Shown here: in pieces, positions 39,339 through 47,980 of the stretch | Position numbering within the stretch: the stretch's first letter is position 1 | Layout of the letters: each line of letters opens with the position of its first letter | NCBI RefSeq assembly: GCF_009753715.1 | Contig: NZ_WQMS01000014.1 | Span: 143,062 to 207,061, forward strand | Direction of reading: 5' to 3' | Length of the DNA stretch: 64,000 bases | DNA from: Sphingomonas horti | GTDB lineage: Bacteria; Pseudomonadota; Alphaproteobacteria; Sphingomonadales; Sphingomonadaceae | Notes under the pieces: generated by a model | Databases searched by the model: none | What the model saw: the letters and a program-made list of their open reading frames with translations, nothing else | Told to the model about the DNA's origin: nothing | Program-made: the position numbers and the translations under genes

Positions 39339-40535
39339 ATGCGCAAGTTCCTGGGTTTCGTGCCGCTTCTTGCCCTCGCCGCGTGCGGCAGCGGCGGTTC
39401 CGGCATCCATACGGCAGGCAGCGTCGCGGCGCCGGGCGGTCTCGGCGGCGGCGATTCCGGCTCCGGCGGCTCGACCGGCGCGGTCGACCCGGGCACCGGC
39501 GCCGGCGTGACGGCGGGCAATGGCGGCAGCGGCTCGACCGCCACCGCGACCAGCTTCCTCGGCACCGGCAGCGCGAAAACCTATAACGCAGTCGGCGCGG
39601 CAAGCTCGTTCAAGCGTCTGAATGGCGGCGGCACGCTCTACCAGGGCAATGCCAGCACCGCGACCACGCCGCTCGGCACGATCGCCTATGATCCGCGCGA
39701 CGGCATCTTCACCATCCAGCTGTCGGACACCAAGGCCGGCATCGACGTCAACGTACGCACCCAGGACCCGGCGCACCGCATCGACTTCGACCCCGCGCGC
39801 GTGCCGCAGGCGGGCGTGCCGAGCTTCAACGGCTTCAACTATCTGGAAGTCGTCGGCGAGGCGGTCACCGACGTCACGACTTTCTTCTACCAGCGCCCGG
39901 GCGCGGCGACGACTTACGTGACGCTGGCCGGCTATGTCCGCAACAGCGTGCCCGCCGATCCCACCGCCACCCAGATATTCGAGCGCGGCGCGATGGTGTT
40001 CGGCGACCTGACGCCGGTGCTGCAGATCCCGACCAAGGGGACGGCCAGCTACACCGGCGGCTTCATCGGCGCGATGATCAACAATCCCAGCTACGACACC
40101 GGCGCCTCGCTGGCCTCGACCTATCAGTGGGTGTACGGATCGAGCAAGATCGACATCGACTTCGGCAAGCAGAGCTTCGCGCTCAGCCTCAACGGCACCG
40201 TCGACAATTCGGCGACCACCGCCGTCACGATCGCCAACGGATCGAGCTTCACGGCGGCCGGCGGCGGCACCGTCAGCCTGGTCGGCGCCGGCGGCTTCAC
40301 GGGCTCCTTCACCAGCGCCTGCTTCGTCGCAGCTTGCGGCGCGGCGGGCGCGGTGCCGATCGACTTCGCGTCGGTCTCGCCCGGCTCCAGCACCGCGGGC
40401 GCCAGCTCGATCGACGGCGCCTTCTACGGTCCCAACGCGGTCAATGTCGGCGGCAGCTTCCGCATCGTCGGGGGCGTGCCGGACCAGCGCGTCGACCTGA
40501 ACGGCGCCTTCACCGGCGCGAAGACCGGCAACTAA
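39339..40535 (+). CDS. TbpB-like surface lipoprotein (probable SLAM cargo)
   Basis: 398 residues. The lipobox LLALAACGSGGSG is followed by a Gly/Ser-rich linker (about residues 20-70). The rest is beta-rich, with the TbpB C-lobe-like barrel end: GSFTSACFVAACG, then SIDGAFYGPNAVNVGGSFRI and VDLNGAFTGAK. This closing GAFYGPxAxxVGGxF pattern is the transferrin-binding-protein-like domain of surface lipoproteins that bind haemophores or metalloproteins. The next gene encodes the matching exporter, and the two are 7 bp apart. Ligand unknown. Confidence 0.88.
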   Translation: MRKFLGFVPLLALAACGSGGSGIHTAGSVAAPGGLGGGDSGSGGSTGAVDPGTGAGVTAGNGGSGSTATATSFLGTGSAKTYNAVGAASSFKRLNGGGTLYQGNASTATTPLGTIAYDPRDGIFTIQLSDTKAGIDVNVRTQDPAHRIDFDPARVPQAGVPSFNGFNYLEVVGEAVTDVTTFFYQRPGAATTYVTLAGYVRNSVPADPTATQIFERGAMVFGDLTPVLQIPTKGTASYTGGFIGAMINNPSYDTGASLASTYQWVYGSSKIDIDFGKQSFALSLNGTVDNSATTAVTIANGSSFTAAGGGTVSLVGAGGFTGSFTSACFVAACGAAGAVPIDFASVSPGSSTAGASSIDGAFYGPNAVNVGGSFRIVGGVPDQRVDLNGAFTGAKTGN

Positions 40536-40542
40536 GCTCCGC

Positions 40543-41892
40543 GTGCTCGGCCTGGCCCTGCTTGCAGCCGGAGCGGCCGTCGCTCCGGCCCCGGCGGCCG
40601 CGCCCAGGCCGAGCTGCGACGGCAAGACCTGCGAGCTGAAGCTCACCGGCGACCAGCTCCTCTCCGCGGCCGAGAAATTGGTCCGCCAGCGCCGCTTCGC
40701 CGAGGCCCAGCCGCTGATCGACGCGCTCGGCACGGTGCCGCGCTACCGCATCCAGTCGCTGTTCCTCACCGGCTATGTCGCGGTGGAATCCGGCCGCTAC
40801 GACGATGCCGAGAACGCCTTTCGCGAGATTCTGAACGGCGACCCGAAGCAGACGCGGGTGCGGCTGGAGCTCGCCCGCGTGCTGATGCTGAAGGGCGAAC
40901 GCGAGGCGGCGGACCATCATTTCCGCCTCGCCTCGCAGGACAAGAGCCTGCCGCCCGAGATCGCGGCGACGATCCGCTCCGTGCGTGGCATTATCCGCGA
41001 CCAGCGCGCCTGGCGCTTCAGCTTCGATTTCGGCGCCGCGCCGGACACCAACATCAACAACGCGACCTCGGCCGAGCAGGTCGACCTGCTGGTCAGCCCC
41101 AACAATCGCCAGCCCTTCATGCTGAACCCGGACGCGAAGGCGCAATCCGGTCTCGGCCTCGTCGCCAGCTTCTCGGCCGGCGCGCGGCTCAGGCAGAGCG
41201 ACAGGCTCGCGCTGCTGGCGGACGCCGACGGCCAGTTCACCCATTACGGCAATTCCGACTTCAACGACGATGTCGTCCAGCTCGCGGTCGGCCCCGAGTT
41301 CAAGCTGAGCACGTCGCGCAGCGTCTCGGTCCAGGCGGTCGCGCTGCAGCATTGGTACGGCGGCAAGACCGCGCAGCAGCAGGTCGGGGTGAAGACCGGC
41401 TTCCAGGCCCTGCTCGACAAGGGCCAGCGCGTCGGGCTCCAGGCGGACGTCCGCCACACCGATTCCAGCTTCGGCGACAGCTATACAGGCTGGCAGTATA
41501 GCAGCTACGCGACCTACGAACGCGTGGTGATGCGCACGATGATCGCTTCGGCCAGCCTGTTCGCCCGGCGCGAATCGCTGCACTCGGACGGGCTGTCGAA
41601 CACCGAAGGCGGCTTCAATCTCGGCATCGGCGGCGAGCTGTCGCACGGGCTCAATGCCGGGCTGTCGGGCGGCCTGTCCTACGCCGCCTATGACGCGCCG
41701 ATCCTGTTCTTCTCGGACGATGCCCGTCACGATTTCCGCGCCAGCGTCCGCGCCTATCTCGGCCTGCGCTCGGTCCGCGTGCTCGGCTTCTCGCCGTCGA
41801 TCACCTACACCTTCACGCACAACGGCTCGAACTACACGCTCTACAATTCCGACCGGCACCGCATCCGCTTCGCGCTGGCCCACTATTTCTGA
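40543..41892 (+). CDS. Surface lipoprotein assembly modifier (SLAM, type XI secretion)
   Basis: 449 residues from GTG 40543. N-terminal TPR-like region (LLSAAEKLVRQRRFAEAQPL, YVAVESGRYDDAENAFREIL, RVRLELARVLMLKGEREAAD), then a DUF560 beta-barrel with FSFDFGAAPDTNINNATS and the closing strands ending RHRIRFALAHYF. SLAM proteins move lipoproteins across the outer membrane to the surface. The immediately preceding TbpB-like gene is the likely cargo. No ATG is present near the 5' end and no Shine-Dalgarno is obvious; translation is probably coupled to the cargo gene. The N-terminal charge is low unless an upstream non-ATG codon is used. Confidence 0.92.
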   Translation: MLGLALLAAGAAVAPAPAAAPRPSCDGKTCELKLTGDQLLSAAEKLVRQRRFAEAQPLIDALGTVPRYRIQSLFLTGYVAVESGRYDDAENAFREILNGDPKQTRVRLELARVLMLKGEREAADHHFRLASQDKSLPPEIAATIRSVRGIIRDQRAWRFSFDFGAAPDTNINNATSAEQVDLLVSPNNRQPFMLNPDAKAQSGLGLVASFSAGARLRQSDRLALLADADGQFTHYGNSDFNDDVVQLAVGPEFKLSTSRSVSVQAVALQHWYGGKTAQQQVGVKTGFQALLDKGQRVGLQADVRHTDSSFGDSYTGWQYSSYATYERVVMRTMIASASLFARRESLHSDGLSNTEGGFNLGIGGELSHGLNAGLSGGLSYAAYDAPILFFSDDARHDFRASVRAYLGLRSVRVLGFSPSITYTFTHNGSNYTLYNSDRHRIRFALAHYF

Positions 41893-42026
41893 CGGCCGCG
41901 GCGACGGACGCCGGCGGCCCGCTTCGGTCAAGAATTGTCTGTCCTACACGGCGCTGTTCTGTCTATGTTCCCGGCATGATCAAGGATTCGACCACCCTTC
42001 GCGCCACCGCATTGATCGCTCCGGCC

Positions 42027-42061
42027 GATCAATCGGCGGTCATTGATCGAGGGGATTTTTT
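42027..42061 (+). terminator. Possible weak terminator
   Basis: A 7-bp stem GATCAAT/ATTGATC with an 8-nt loop, 7 nt spacer, then six T. It lies 135 bp past the SLAM stop. The AT-rich short stem and spacer make it weak. Confidence 0.35.
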
Positions 42062-42130
42062 CCGCACGCCGAACCTTCCTAACCTTCCGCCCGCTTGCCC
42101 CCGCGCGTCGCCCGGCCTAGGGGCACGCGC

Positions 42131-42361
42131 ATGAAAGCCCGCATCTTCGTCACGCTCAAGAACGGCGTCCTCGATCCGCAAGGCAAGGCCATCCACCACG
42201 CGCTGGAAGGCCTCGGCTTCTCGGGCGTCAACGACGTCCGCGCCGGCAAGCTGATCGAGCTCGACCTGGCGGACGGCACCTCCGATGCCGATATCGAGGC
42301 GATGTGCACGAAACTGCTCGCCAACACCGTGATTGAGAATTTCAGGATCGAACGGCTCTGA
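42131..42361 (+). CDS. purS: Phosphoribosylformylglycinamidine synthase, PurS subunit
   Basis: 76 residues from ATG 42131 ([20 protein letters not shown]). PurS joins PurL and PurQ in the three-part FGAM synthase. The motifs [15 protein letters not shown] and [14 protein letters not shown] and the C-terminal [13 protein letters not shown] match the family exactly. The stop is one base before the purQ start. Confidence 0.96.
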   Translation: MKARIFVTLKNGVLDPQGKAIHHALEGLGFSGVNDVRAGKLIELDLADGTSDADIEAMCTKLLANTVIENFRIERL

Positions 42362-42362
42362 C

Positions 42363-43031
42363 ATGAAAAGCGCGGTCATCGTCTTCCCCGGCTCCAACTG
42401 CGACCGCGACTTGGCCGTCGCGATCGAGCAGGTCACCGGCCGGGCGCCAGCGATGGTCTGGCACCGCGAGACGGAGCTGCCCGACGGCACCAGCCTGATC
42501 GCCCTGCCGGGCGGCTTTTCCTATGGCGACTACCTGCGCACCGGCGCGATCTCGGCGCGCAGCCCGGTCATGGACGCGGTCGCCAGGGCGGCGGATCGCG
42601 GCGTGCCGGTGCTCGGCGTCTGCAACGGCTTCCAGGTGCTGACCGAAGCCGGGCTGCTGCCGGGCGCGCTGATGCGCAACGCCGGCCTCAATTTCATCTG
42701 CCGCGACGTGGCGCTGACGGTCGAGAACGCCCAGTCCGCCTTCACCAGCCGCTACGATGCCGGCGAGACGATCACGATTCCCGTCGCCCATCACGACGGC
42801 AATTATTTCGCGGACGACGCGACGCTGGACCGGCTCGAAGGAGAAGGCCGCGTCGCCTTCCGCTATGCCGAGGCCTGCAACGGCTCCGCCCGCAACATCG
42901 CCGGCATCCTGAACGCCCAGGGCAACGTCCTCGGCATGATGCCCCACCCCGAACGCAAGGTCGAACCCGCCCATGGCGGCACCGACGGCCGCCGCCTGTT
43001 CGAAGGCCTGCTGGAGACCGTGGGGGCTTAG
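42363..43031 (+). CDS. purQ: Phosphoribosylformylglycinamidine synthase, PurQ (glutaminase) subunit
   Basis: 222 residues from ATG 42363. It supplies ammonia from glutamine to PurL. Class I amidotransferase features: [33 protein letters not shown], nucleophile loop [19 protein letters not shown], and [11 protein letters not shown] with the catalytic His-Glu. It is in tight coupling with purS. The last bases overlap the convergent membrane-protein gene. Confidence 0.97.
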   Translation: MKSAVIVFPGSNCDRDLAVAIEQVTGRAPAMVWHRETELPDGTSLIALPGGFSYGDYLRTGAISARSPVMDAVARAADRGVPVLGVCNGFQVLTEAGLLPGALMRNAGLNFICRDVALTVENAQSAFTSRYDAGETITIPVAHHDGNYFADDATLDRLEGEGRVAFRYAEACNGSARNIAGILNAQGNVLGMMPHPERKVEPAHGGTDGRRLFEGLLETVGA

Positions 43032-43345
43032 CCCCGTTTCAGCACGCGCGTGCCGCGCGCCAGCAGCACCAGCACCGTCGGCCAGAACAGCGTGTTCAGC
43101 ACGTCCTTCAGGTTGCCGCCCAGCTCGATCGGGGTGTGATAGACCAGGCTGTCGCGCAGGTCCCAGGCCTCGCCGATCAGTGCCGCCGCGAGCACCACCA
43201 GCCAGGGCCGCCAGCTCTTCAGCGGCCAGCGGAACAGCATCGCGCTGCCGAGGAACAGGGCGAGTGCGACGTAGATGTGCAGGGCGTCCTTCGCCAGATG
43301 CACATGGTCGCCGATGAAGAGCTTGGCCTGTTGCAGCGGGCTCAT
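43028..43345 (-). CDS. Small integral membrane protein
   Basis: 105 residues from the ATG at 43345, which overlaps the upstream transporter's stop (ATGA). It has two or three hydrophobic stretches: [33 protein letters not shown] and [13 protein letters not shown]. The arrangement loosely resembles VanZ-like or phosphatidate-binding small membrane proteins, but I do not recognise it. Translational coupling suggests that it works with, or is simply carried by, the queuosine-precursor transporter. Confidence 0.8.
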   Translation of the reverse strand: MSPLQQAKLFIGDHVHLAKDALHIYVALALFLGSAMLFRWPLKSWRPWLVVLAAALIGEAWDLRDSLVYHTPIELGGNLKDVLNTLFWPTVLVLLARGTRVLKRG

Positions 43346-44094
43346 AGGCGCGCCGTGAACGGCGTGAAGTCGGTATGCGCGTCGAACACGTCGACGCCCT
43401 CGCGGCGCTTCAGGAAGCCGATCACCGCGTAGGTGACGGGCGTCAGCAGCACTTCCCAGCTGACCTTCAGCACCCATTGCGTGACCAGCACGGTCAGCAC
43501 GAGTCCCGGCGTCCAGCCTTCCGCGCCCCAGAAGGCGAGCGGGTAGAAGATCAGGCTGTCGACGCCTTCGCCGGCGATGGTCGAGCCGATCGTGCGCATC
43601 CACAGATGGCGCCCGCCGGTCCTGATCTTCATCTTGGCGAGCACGAAGGAGTTGACGAACTCGCCCGCCCAGAACGCCACGATCGACGAGAAGACGATCC
43701 GCGGCACCTGGCCGAAGACGGTCTCGTACGCGCCTTGGTTCTTCCACTCGGGCGCGGGCGGCAGCGCGACCACCACCCAGGACATGAAGGCCATGAACAG
43801 CAAGGCCGCGAAGCCCGCCCAGATCACGCGCCGCGCGCGCGCATAGCCATAGACTTCGGTCAGTACGTCGCCCAGCACGTAGGAGACCGGGAAGAACAGG
43901 ATGCCCGCGCCGAACGGCCAGTAGATGTCCAGGCCGGGCAGCCAGATCTCGGCGACCTTGCCGGCGCCCAGCACGTTCGACAGCAGGATGATCGCCACGA
44001 ACGCCGCCATCGCGAAGTCGAAATAGCGGAAATGCGTCCCCGCCAGCGTTCGCGCGTCGACCGCGCGGACCGGACCCTGCTCCCCTTCGCTCAT
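43342..44094 (-). CDS. Queuosine precursor transporter (YhhQ/VUT family)
   Basis: About 250 residues from ATG 44094 (MSEGEQGPVRAVDART). Six hydrophobic segments, with the family motifs FGAGILFFPVSYVLGDVLTEVYGY and the later FVNSFVLAKMKIRTGGRHLWMRTIGST, GEGVDSLIFYPLAFW. These proteins import queuine/preQ0-type bases for the tRNA hypermodification queuosine. The start is near the divergent tRNA-Arg gene, so both could share the intervening region. Confidence 0.93.
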   Translation of the reverse strand: MSEGEQGPVRAVDARTLAGTHFRYFDFAMAAFVAIILLSNVLGAGKVAEIWLPGLDIYWPFGAGILFFPVSYVLGDVLTEVYGYARARRVIWAGFAALLFMAFMSWVVVALPPAPEWKNQGAYETVFGQVPRIVFSSIVAFWAGEFVNSFVLAKMKIRTGGRHLWMRTIGSTIAGEGVDSLIFYPLAFWGAEGWTPGLVLTVLVTQWVLKVSWEVLLTPVTYAVIGFLKRREGVDVFDAHTDFTPFTARL

Positions 44095-44151
44095 GGCGGC
44101 GCACAGTATCGCCGTTTCGCCGCCGCACAATCCTCGCTATGTCGCCCCAAC

Positions 44152-44228
44152 GCGCCCGTAGCTCAGATGGATAGAGCACGAGCCTTCTAAGCTTGGGGTC
44201 GCAGGTTCGAATCCTGCCGGGCGCGCCA
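44152..44228 (+). tRNA. tRNA-Arg (anticodon TCT), CCA encoded
   Basis: 77 nt. Acceptor stem GCGCCCG/CGGGCGC, D-arm GCTC...GAGC, anticodon stem CGAGC/GCTTG with loop CTTCTAA giving anticodon TCT at 44186-44188, T-arm with GGTTCGAATCC, discriminator G and CCA. It reads AGA codons. Downstream of it the sequence turns to accessory genes, so its 3' end may be an integration site. Confidence 0.97.
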
Positions 44229-44668
44229 GCTGCTTGTCCGGTGCCAATTTAGCTGCGCCGCTGGCGCACAAAGGTGCACCGGTGGGCGCGCGGCCAGGCT
44301 CTTTCTACGCCGACGAAGAATGCATCGAAAGGGCTAAATCCGGAGCGGAGTCCCATATCGAATCGCCTGGGCAGCGAAGCCGAGATCTTGCTGAGGCAAG
44401 ATTGGGCGAGCACCGAGCCCTAGAACGGAACCTGTCGCCTCGTCAGGCTCTGCTCTACCTCTCACCATCTGGAGCGCTGAGCATCAGTTTCCCGCCATGC
44501 GAGCGCGCAAACCGACCGACTGAAGTTGGTTCTTCCCTGACAGGAGCTGCACGACCGCAAGCTGGTGCGAAAAGCAAAACTGCGCGCCCGACCGCCACCA
44601 GCCGGACCAGGCGGCGAAAATGAAGGCGCATCGCGTTCAAATCGCCTATGATCCACCAGGAGACAAAG
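44229..44668. other. Gene-free stretch after tRNA-Arg
   Basis: About 440 bp without a convincing gene. A 129-codon plus-strand frame starting at 44234 lacks a ribosome site and has low-complexity, shadow-like composition. No integrase fragment or repeat of the tRNA 3' end was found in it. It probably marks the edge of the accessory region. Confidence 0.6.
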
Positions 44669-45529
44669 ATGACCGAAATCGCAGACTTGGCAAGGCGGAT
44701 CGACGATCTGCGCGATGAACTCAAAGCTATGCGCCCGCTGCCGGGCGACGTGCTGGCCACGATCCGGGAGCGCTACGATCTCGAGCTGACGTATACCTCC
44801 AATGCCATTGAGGGGAATACGCTGACCCTGCGGGAGACGTCGGAGGTCGTCTCGCACGGCGTGACGGTCAGCGGCAAGCCGCTCAAGGACCATCTTGAAG
44901 CCGTCGACCATCACCATGCGCTCGAGTGGATGTATGCCTTCGCGGGCACCGACCAGCCACTCACGGCCATGGTCGTGCGCAACCTACACCAGCTCGTGCT
45001 GGCGAAGAGCCGGCCTGACCTGGCCGGGCAGATCGCGCTGACGCAGCGCGGCATTACCGGCTCGGTCGTGCAGTTCCCTCCTGCCGAACAGGTCCCGGCG
45101 CTGATGACCGACTTCGGCGATTGGCTCAGGGAGACGGACAGCAAGCCCGAGACCGCGTTCGAAGCGCACTACCGGCTGGTGACCCTGCATCCCTTCGACG
45201 ACGGGAACGGTCGGACGGCCAGGCTGCTTATGAACCTGATGCTGGTTCGGGGCGGCTACCGCCCGGTGCCGGTCGGCCTCCGCGACCGAAGGGAGTATCT
45301 GGACGCTCTCGAGCACGCGCAGCTCACTGGCAAGCGCGAGCCGTTCCAGTTGCTTATGCACCGTCGCCTTGAGCGCACCATGTCCGAATATGTCGGCGTC
45401 GTGCGCGACGCGGTCAGGTTGAAGGAGGAACGAGAGCGCAACGGCCGGGAAAGCGATGAGACTCGACCGGCGCTTACGCCAGCACAGATGGCGCACCTAA
45501 GCCAGCTACGGAGCCAGGGTCGCGGGTGA
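44669..45529 (+). CDS. Fic family protein (AMPylation type)
   Basis: About 286 residues from ATG 44669, with GGAGAC 4 nt upstream. The Fic core motif is HPFDDGNGRTARLLMN (HPFxxGNGR), and the autoinhibitory helix motif SNAIEGN ([S/T]xxxE[G/N]) is at the N-terminal side, giving a class II Fic. These enzymes transfer AMP (or related groups) to Ser/Thr/Tyr of target proteins; the glutamate of the inhibitory motif is intact here, so the enzyme should be regulated. The C-terminal tail has many Glu and Arg. No separate antitoxin gene is needed. Confidence 0.93.
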   Translation: MTEIADLARRIDDLRDELKAMRPLPGDVLATIRERYDLELTYTSNAIEGNTLTLRETSEVVSHGVTVSGKPLKDHLEAVDHHHALEWMYAFAGTDQPLTAMVVRNLHQLVLAKSRPDLAGQIALTQRGITGSVVQFPPAEQVPALMTDFGDWLRETDSKPETAFEAHYRLVTLHPFDDGNGRTARLLMNLMLVRGGYRPVPVGLRDRREYLDALEHAQLTGKREPFQLLMHRRLERTMSEYVGVVRDAVRLKEERERNGRESDETRPALTPAQMAHLSQLRSQGRG

Positions 45530-45708
45530 CAGCAATCCACGAATATGAGACTTCGAGCGCTTAGCAGCGTGATCACCGACAGAGTCGGCGAGGGGTAATG
45601 TTCAATGATGAAAGATCCACGTCGGATGCAGCCGGCGGCCCCAATCGCCCTCGGCCAAGTTACCGTTCTTCAACCCTCGCCACGCTAGCCGGGAGCGGGA
45701 GGACGCTC

Positions 45709-46002
45709 GTGAAGGCTTTAAGAATCGACCAGACCGGAGTGACGGAAGTCGAAGGGGAGGAGGGTGACATCCTGTCGCCGGAGATCGTGTGGGGAGCGCA
45801 CCCGCTCGGCGACTCGCACGACATTTGGTATGACGACGAGGGGCTGTTTGCGCCGGAGCTATTCGTCGCGGACATTGGCCCGCTTCAGCGAGTCCCTCTC
45901 CCAGCCTACGTCTTCGGCGTCGATGGCGAACGCTCGACCGATCCAGCCATGAGTGCCGATGAGCTCAGCTCAATGATCGGCGAGATCCGCCGAGTTCGCT
46001 AA
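45709..46002 (+). CDS. Small protein of unknown function (DUF3846-like start)
   Basis: 97 residues from GTG 45709 (VKALRIDQTGVTEVEGEEGD), chosen because GGAGG lies 7 nt upstream; a longer frame from 45598 lacks one. The VKALxIDxTG start resembles DUF3846 proteins of plasmids and phages. The rest (IVWGAHPLGDSHDIWYDDEG ... VPLPAYVFGVDG) is consistent with a small alpha/beta protein. Acidic. Function unknown. Confidence 0.68.
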   Translation: MKALRIDQTGVTEVEGEEGDILSPEIVWGAHPLGDSHDIWYDDEGLFAPELFVADIGPLQRVPLPAYVFGVDGERSTDPAMSADELSSMIGEIRRVR

Positions 46003-46064
46003 ACAGGGCGAGGCATGCGCTCAGGTCACGAACCGAGCGAACGCCGCATTCCCAGTTCGCACCG

Positions 46065-46949
46065 TCAGGCGTAGCGCCTCCAGCAGTCGACCCGCTCGAA
46101 GTCGGGGCCCAACACACGGGGCCGTGCCTCGGCAGAGTAGACGTGACCCGCGAGCCAGAATTCCTCGGCGACGCGCTCGCCATCGCGCACGTGCTTCCAC
46201 CAAACCTTCCGGTCCGCATCCCACCGGTAGCCGCGGGCGCGCAGCCGGTTCTTCTGCTCGAACGCTGCGCCGCGGGCGCGCACGATCCAGCTCGGCTCGG
46301 CGGCGGTCTCGAGCAATTCCTGCAGAGCCGTCCGGCCGTCGTCGAAGCGATGCCGCAGCAACGCTATGACCGCATCGACGTCCGCATCCGCGCGGTGGGC
46401 CTCGAACCACCAGCCGCACTGCATGACCAGGAACCCTAGCTTGCAGCCATCGAAGCCACGCGCCTGCCAATCGACGTCCGCCATGGAACAGGCCCAGGCC
46501 AGCCCGGCCGCCGCCGGCATCCGCCGCTCGATCCACTTTCGATCGAAGGCCGAGTTGTGGGCGATGACGATCGCGGAATTCGTCAGCATCCGCTCGACCG
46601 CCCCGGCGTCGATCTCGTGACCGGCGACCATCGCATCCGTGATCCCGGTGAGCCGGGTGATCTCGGGCGGGATCGGCCGTCCGGGATCCTCCAGCCACGA
46701 ATAGGGCCGATCGATCTTCGTGACCACGCCGGAGCGGTCGAAGCGGAACCGCCGGAGCCCAAGCTGGATGATCGCGTCCTGCTCGTGGTCGATGCCGGTG
46801 GTCTCCACGTCCACGATCGCGGCGACGAACGGCGCATCCGTGTCGCCCTCGCCGGTCGGCCCTTCCCTGATCTCGAGACGGTGCAGGATTCGGCAGCCGT
46901 CGGCTTCGCGCACTGGCGCGACGCCGCATCCGCCATTCGCGTGCGGCAT
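46065..46949 (-). CDS. 3'-5' exonuclease (DnaQ-like, DEDDh)
   Basis: About 294 residues from ATG 46949, with GGGAG 7 nt upstream. Exo I AAIVDVETTGIDHEQDAIIQ (DxE), Exo II VIAHNSAFDRKWIE (D), Exo III HRADADVDAVIAL with His and Asp: a DEDDh exonuclease of the DnaQ type. The C-terminal 80 residues (IVRARGAAFEQKNRLRARGY, RWDADRKVWWKHV) form an extra domain. Such enzymes are frequent on plasmids and islands. A role in DNA metabolism or defence is possible, not shown. Confidence 0.9.
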   Translation of the reverse strand: MPHANGGCGVAPVREADGCRILHRLEIREGPTGEGDTDAPFVAAIVDVETTGIDHEQDAIIQLGLRRFRFDRSGVVTKIDRPYSWLEDPGRPIPPEITRLTGITDAMVAGHEIDAGAVERMLTNSAIVIAHNSAFDRKWIERRMPAAAGLAWACSMADVDWQARGFDGCKLGFLVMQCGWWFEAHRADADVDAVIALLRHRFDDGRTALQELLETAAEPSWIVRARGAAFEQKNRLRARGYRWDADRKVWWKHVRDGERVAEEFWLAGHVYSAEARPRVLGPDFERVDCWRRYA

Positions 46950-47026
46950 GCTCATTCTCCCGATTGTCACGTTTATGGGCTTCGGTCCGGGCCGGGGTCG
47001 GGCCCGAGACGGTCTGCGATGAGAAC

Positions 47027-47755
47027 TTAGGACGGCAGACGCTGCTCGACGGTGATGTCGATGCCGGCGGCAATCGACCAGCGGCGCCGCCGGCCATCGC
47101 GGATCAGCGTCTCGAGGATTGCTGGCGGGACCATCCCGAGCGTCATCGGGCAATCAGGGTCGACGCCGATGCGAATCTCCGCCTGAGCCGCCGCGGCAGA
47201 GCCGAGACGCGCGCGGATTCGCTCGCGCACCACCGCGGCGGAAGGCGCGACCGACGCGTGGAAGGCGTTGAGCAACTCGCCGCCACGGGCCATTACAATT
47301 ATGGCGCTATAGAGACGCAGGCGGCGGCTCGAGCGCGGGACTTCCCACGAGCGGCCCTGCGCTCCGCCTGCCCAGTGATCTTCTCCGTCGTCGCCCGAGC
47401 CGTCCGCCAGCAAGGCGTCGATGGCCTGCGCCGGCGCATCGAAACCAAGCGACAGCCCGTGAAGCAGGACGGCGCGCAGGCAGTGCTTCCGTTCAAGGCA
47501 CGCCTCGACCGCGATGCCGCCGCCGAACAGCGTGCGCGGAGCCAACATCCAGGCCATCGGATCGTGACCGAGACCTTCGCGCTGGAACCTGGCTCCGGTC
47601 TCCGCCGCCACCAGGGCGAGGCGGGTAAGTCCGCGCCGCGATGTCGTCACGGCGATGTCGCCGATGGAGTCGGCGTCGAGCGGATCCTCATAGCAACCGC
47701 CGAAAGCGTTTGGGCCGGCATCGGTGTCACCACGGACGATGGTCACTGCATTCAT
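47027..47755 (-). CDS. Hypothetical protein
   Basis: About 242 residues from ATG 47755 (MNAVTIVRGDTDAGPNAFGG), with GGAGG upstream. Not recognised. No signal peptide. It has Ala/Arg-rich segments (ERIRARLGSAAAAQAEIRIG) and a central YSAIIVMARGGEL. Its promoter region, shared with the divergent arsR-type gene, contains the palindrome TGACATAATGTCA at 47821. The hypothetical protein may therefore be part of a regulated pair. Confidence 0.7.
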   Translation of the reverse strand: MNAVTIVRGDTDAGPNAFGGCYEDPLDADSIGDIAVTTSRRGLTRLALVAAETGARFQREGLGHDPMAWMLAPRTLFGGGIAVEACLERKHCLRAVLLHGLSLGFDAPAQAIDALLADGSGDDGEDHWAGGAQGRSWEVPRSSRRLRLYSAIIVMARGGELLNAFHASVAPSAAVVRERIRARLGSAAAAQAEIRIGVDPDCPMTLGMVPPAILETLIRDGRRRRWSIAAGIDITVEQRLPS

Positions 47756-47820
47756 TACGTGCCTCCGTGCCGCCCTCGCGTCTTCTTTCGCAGGCAAGGG
47801 CAGCATTGCCTGCATAACTC

Positions 47821-47833
47821 TGACATAATGTCA
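47821..47833. promoter_or_regulatory. 13-bp palindrome TGACATAATGTCA, candidate operator
   Basis: It lies in the divergent region between the hypothetical gene (start 47755) and the ArsR-type gene (start 47981). It shares both 6-bp arms with TGACATCATGTCA before the copper ATPase (57039-57051), differing only in the central base. On the minus strand CTTGACATTATG could provide a -35 element. Confidence 0.5.
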
Positions 47834-47980
47834 AGGTTGTGCAGTTCAATAGTTCTAGAGCTGTTGAAGTGTTATGCGGCCGGGCTGTCCCGTTTCGAAT
47901 CAAATCGCGGCCTGCCCGTATGAGAGGGCACTGCCGATTGCGGGCGGGATGAGCTCAATTATCTTGGAGAAGTGGAAAAG

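Noticed and set aside
40510..41931. Minus-strand frame of 473 codons covering the SLAM gene
   Set aside because: Antisense shadow with Arg/Ala/Gly-biased translation and no recognisable domain; the plus strand encodes a complete SLAM protein.
41976..42135. Small frame MIKDSTTLRAT... between SLAM and purS
   Set aside because: No ribosome site and it overlaps a hairpin and the purS start; probably not translated.
44234..44623. 129-codon frame after tRNA-Arg
   Set aside because: No ribosome site, no domain, and irregular composition; treated as non-coding.
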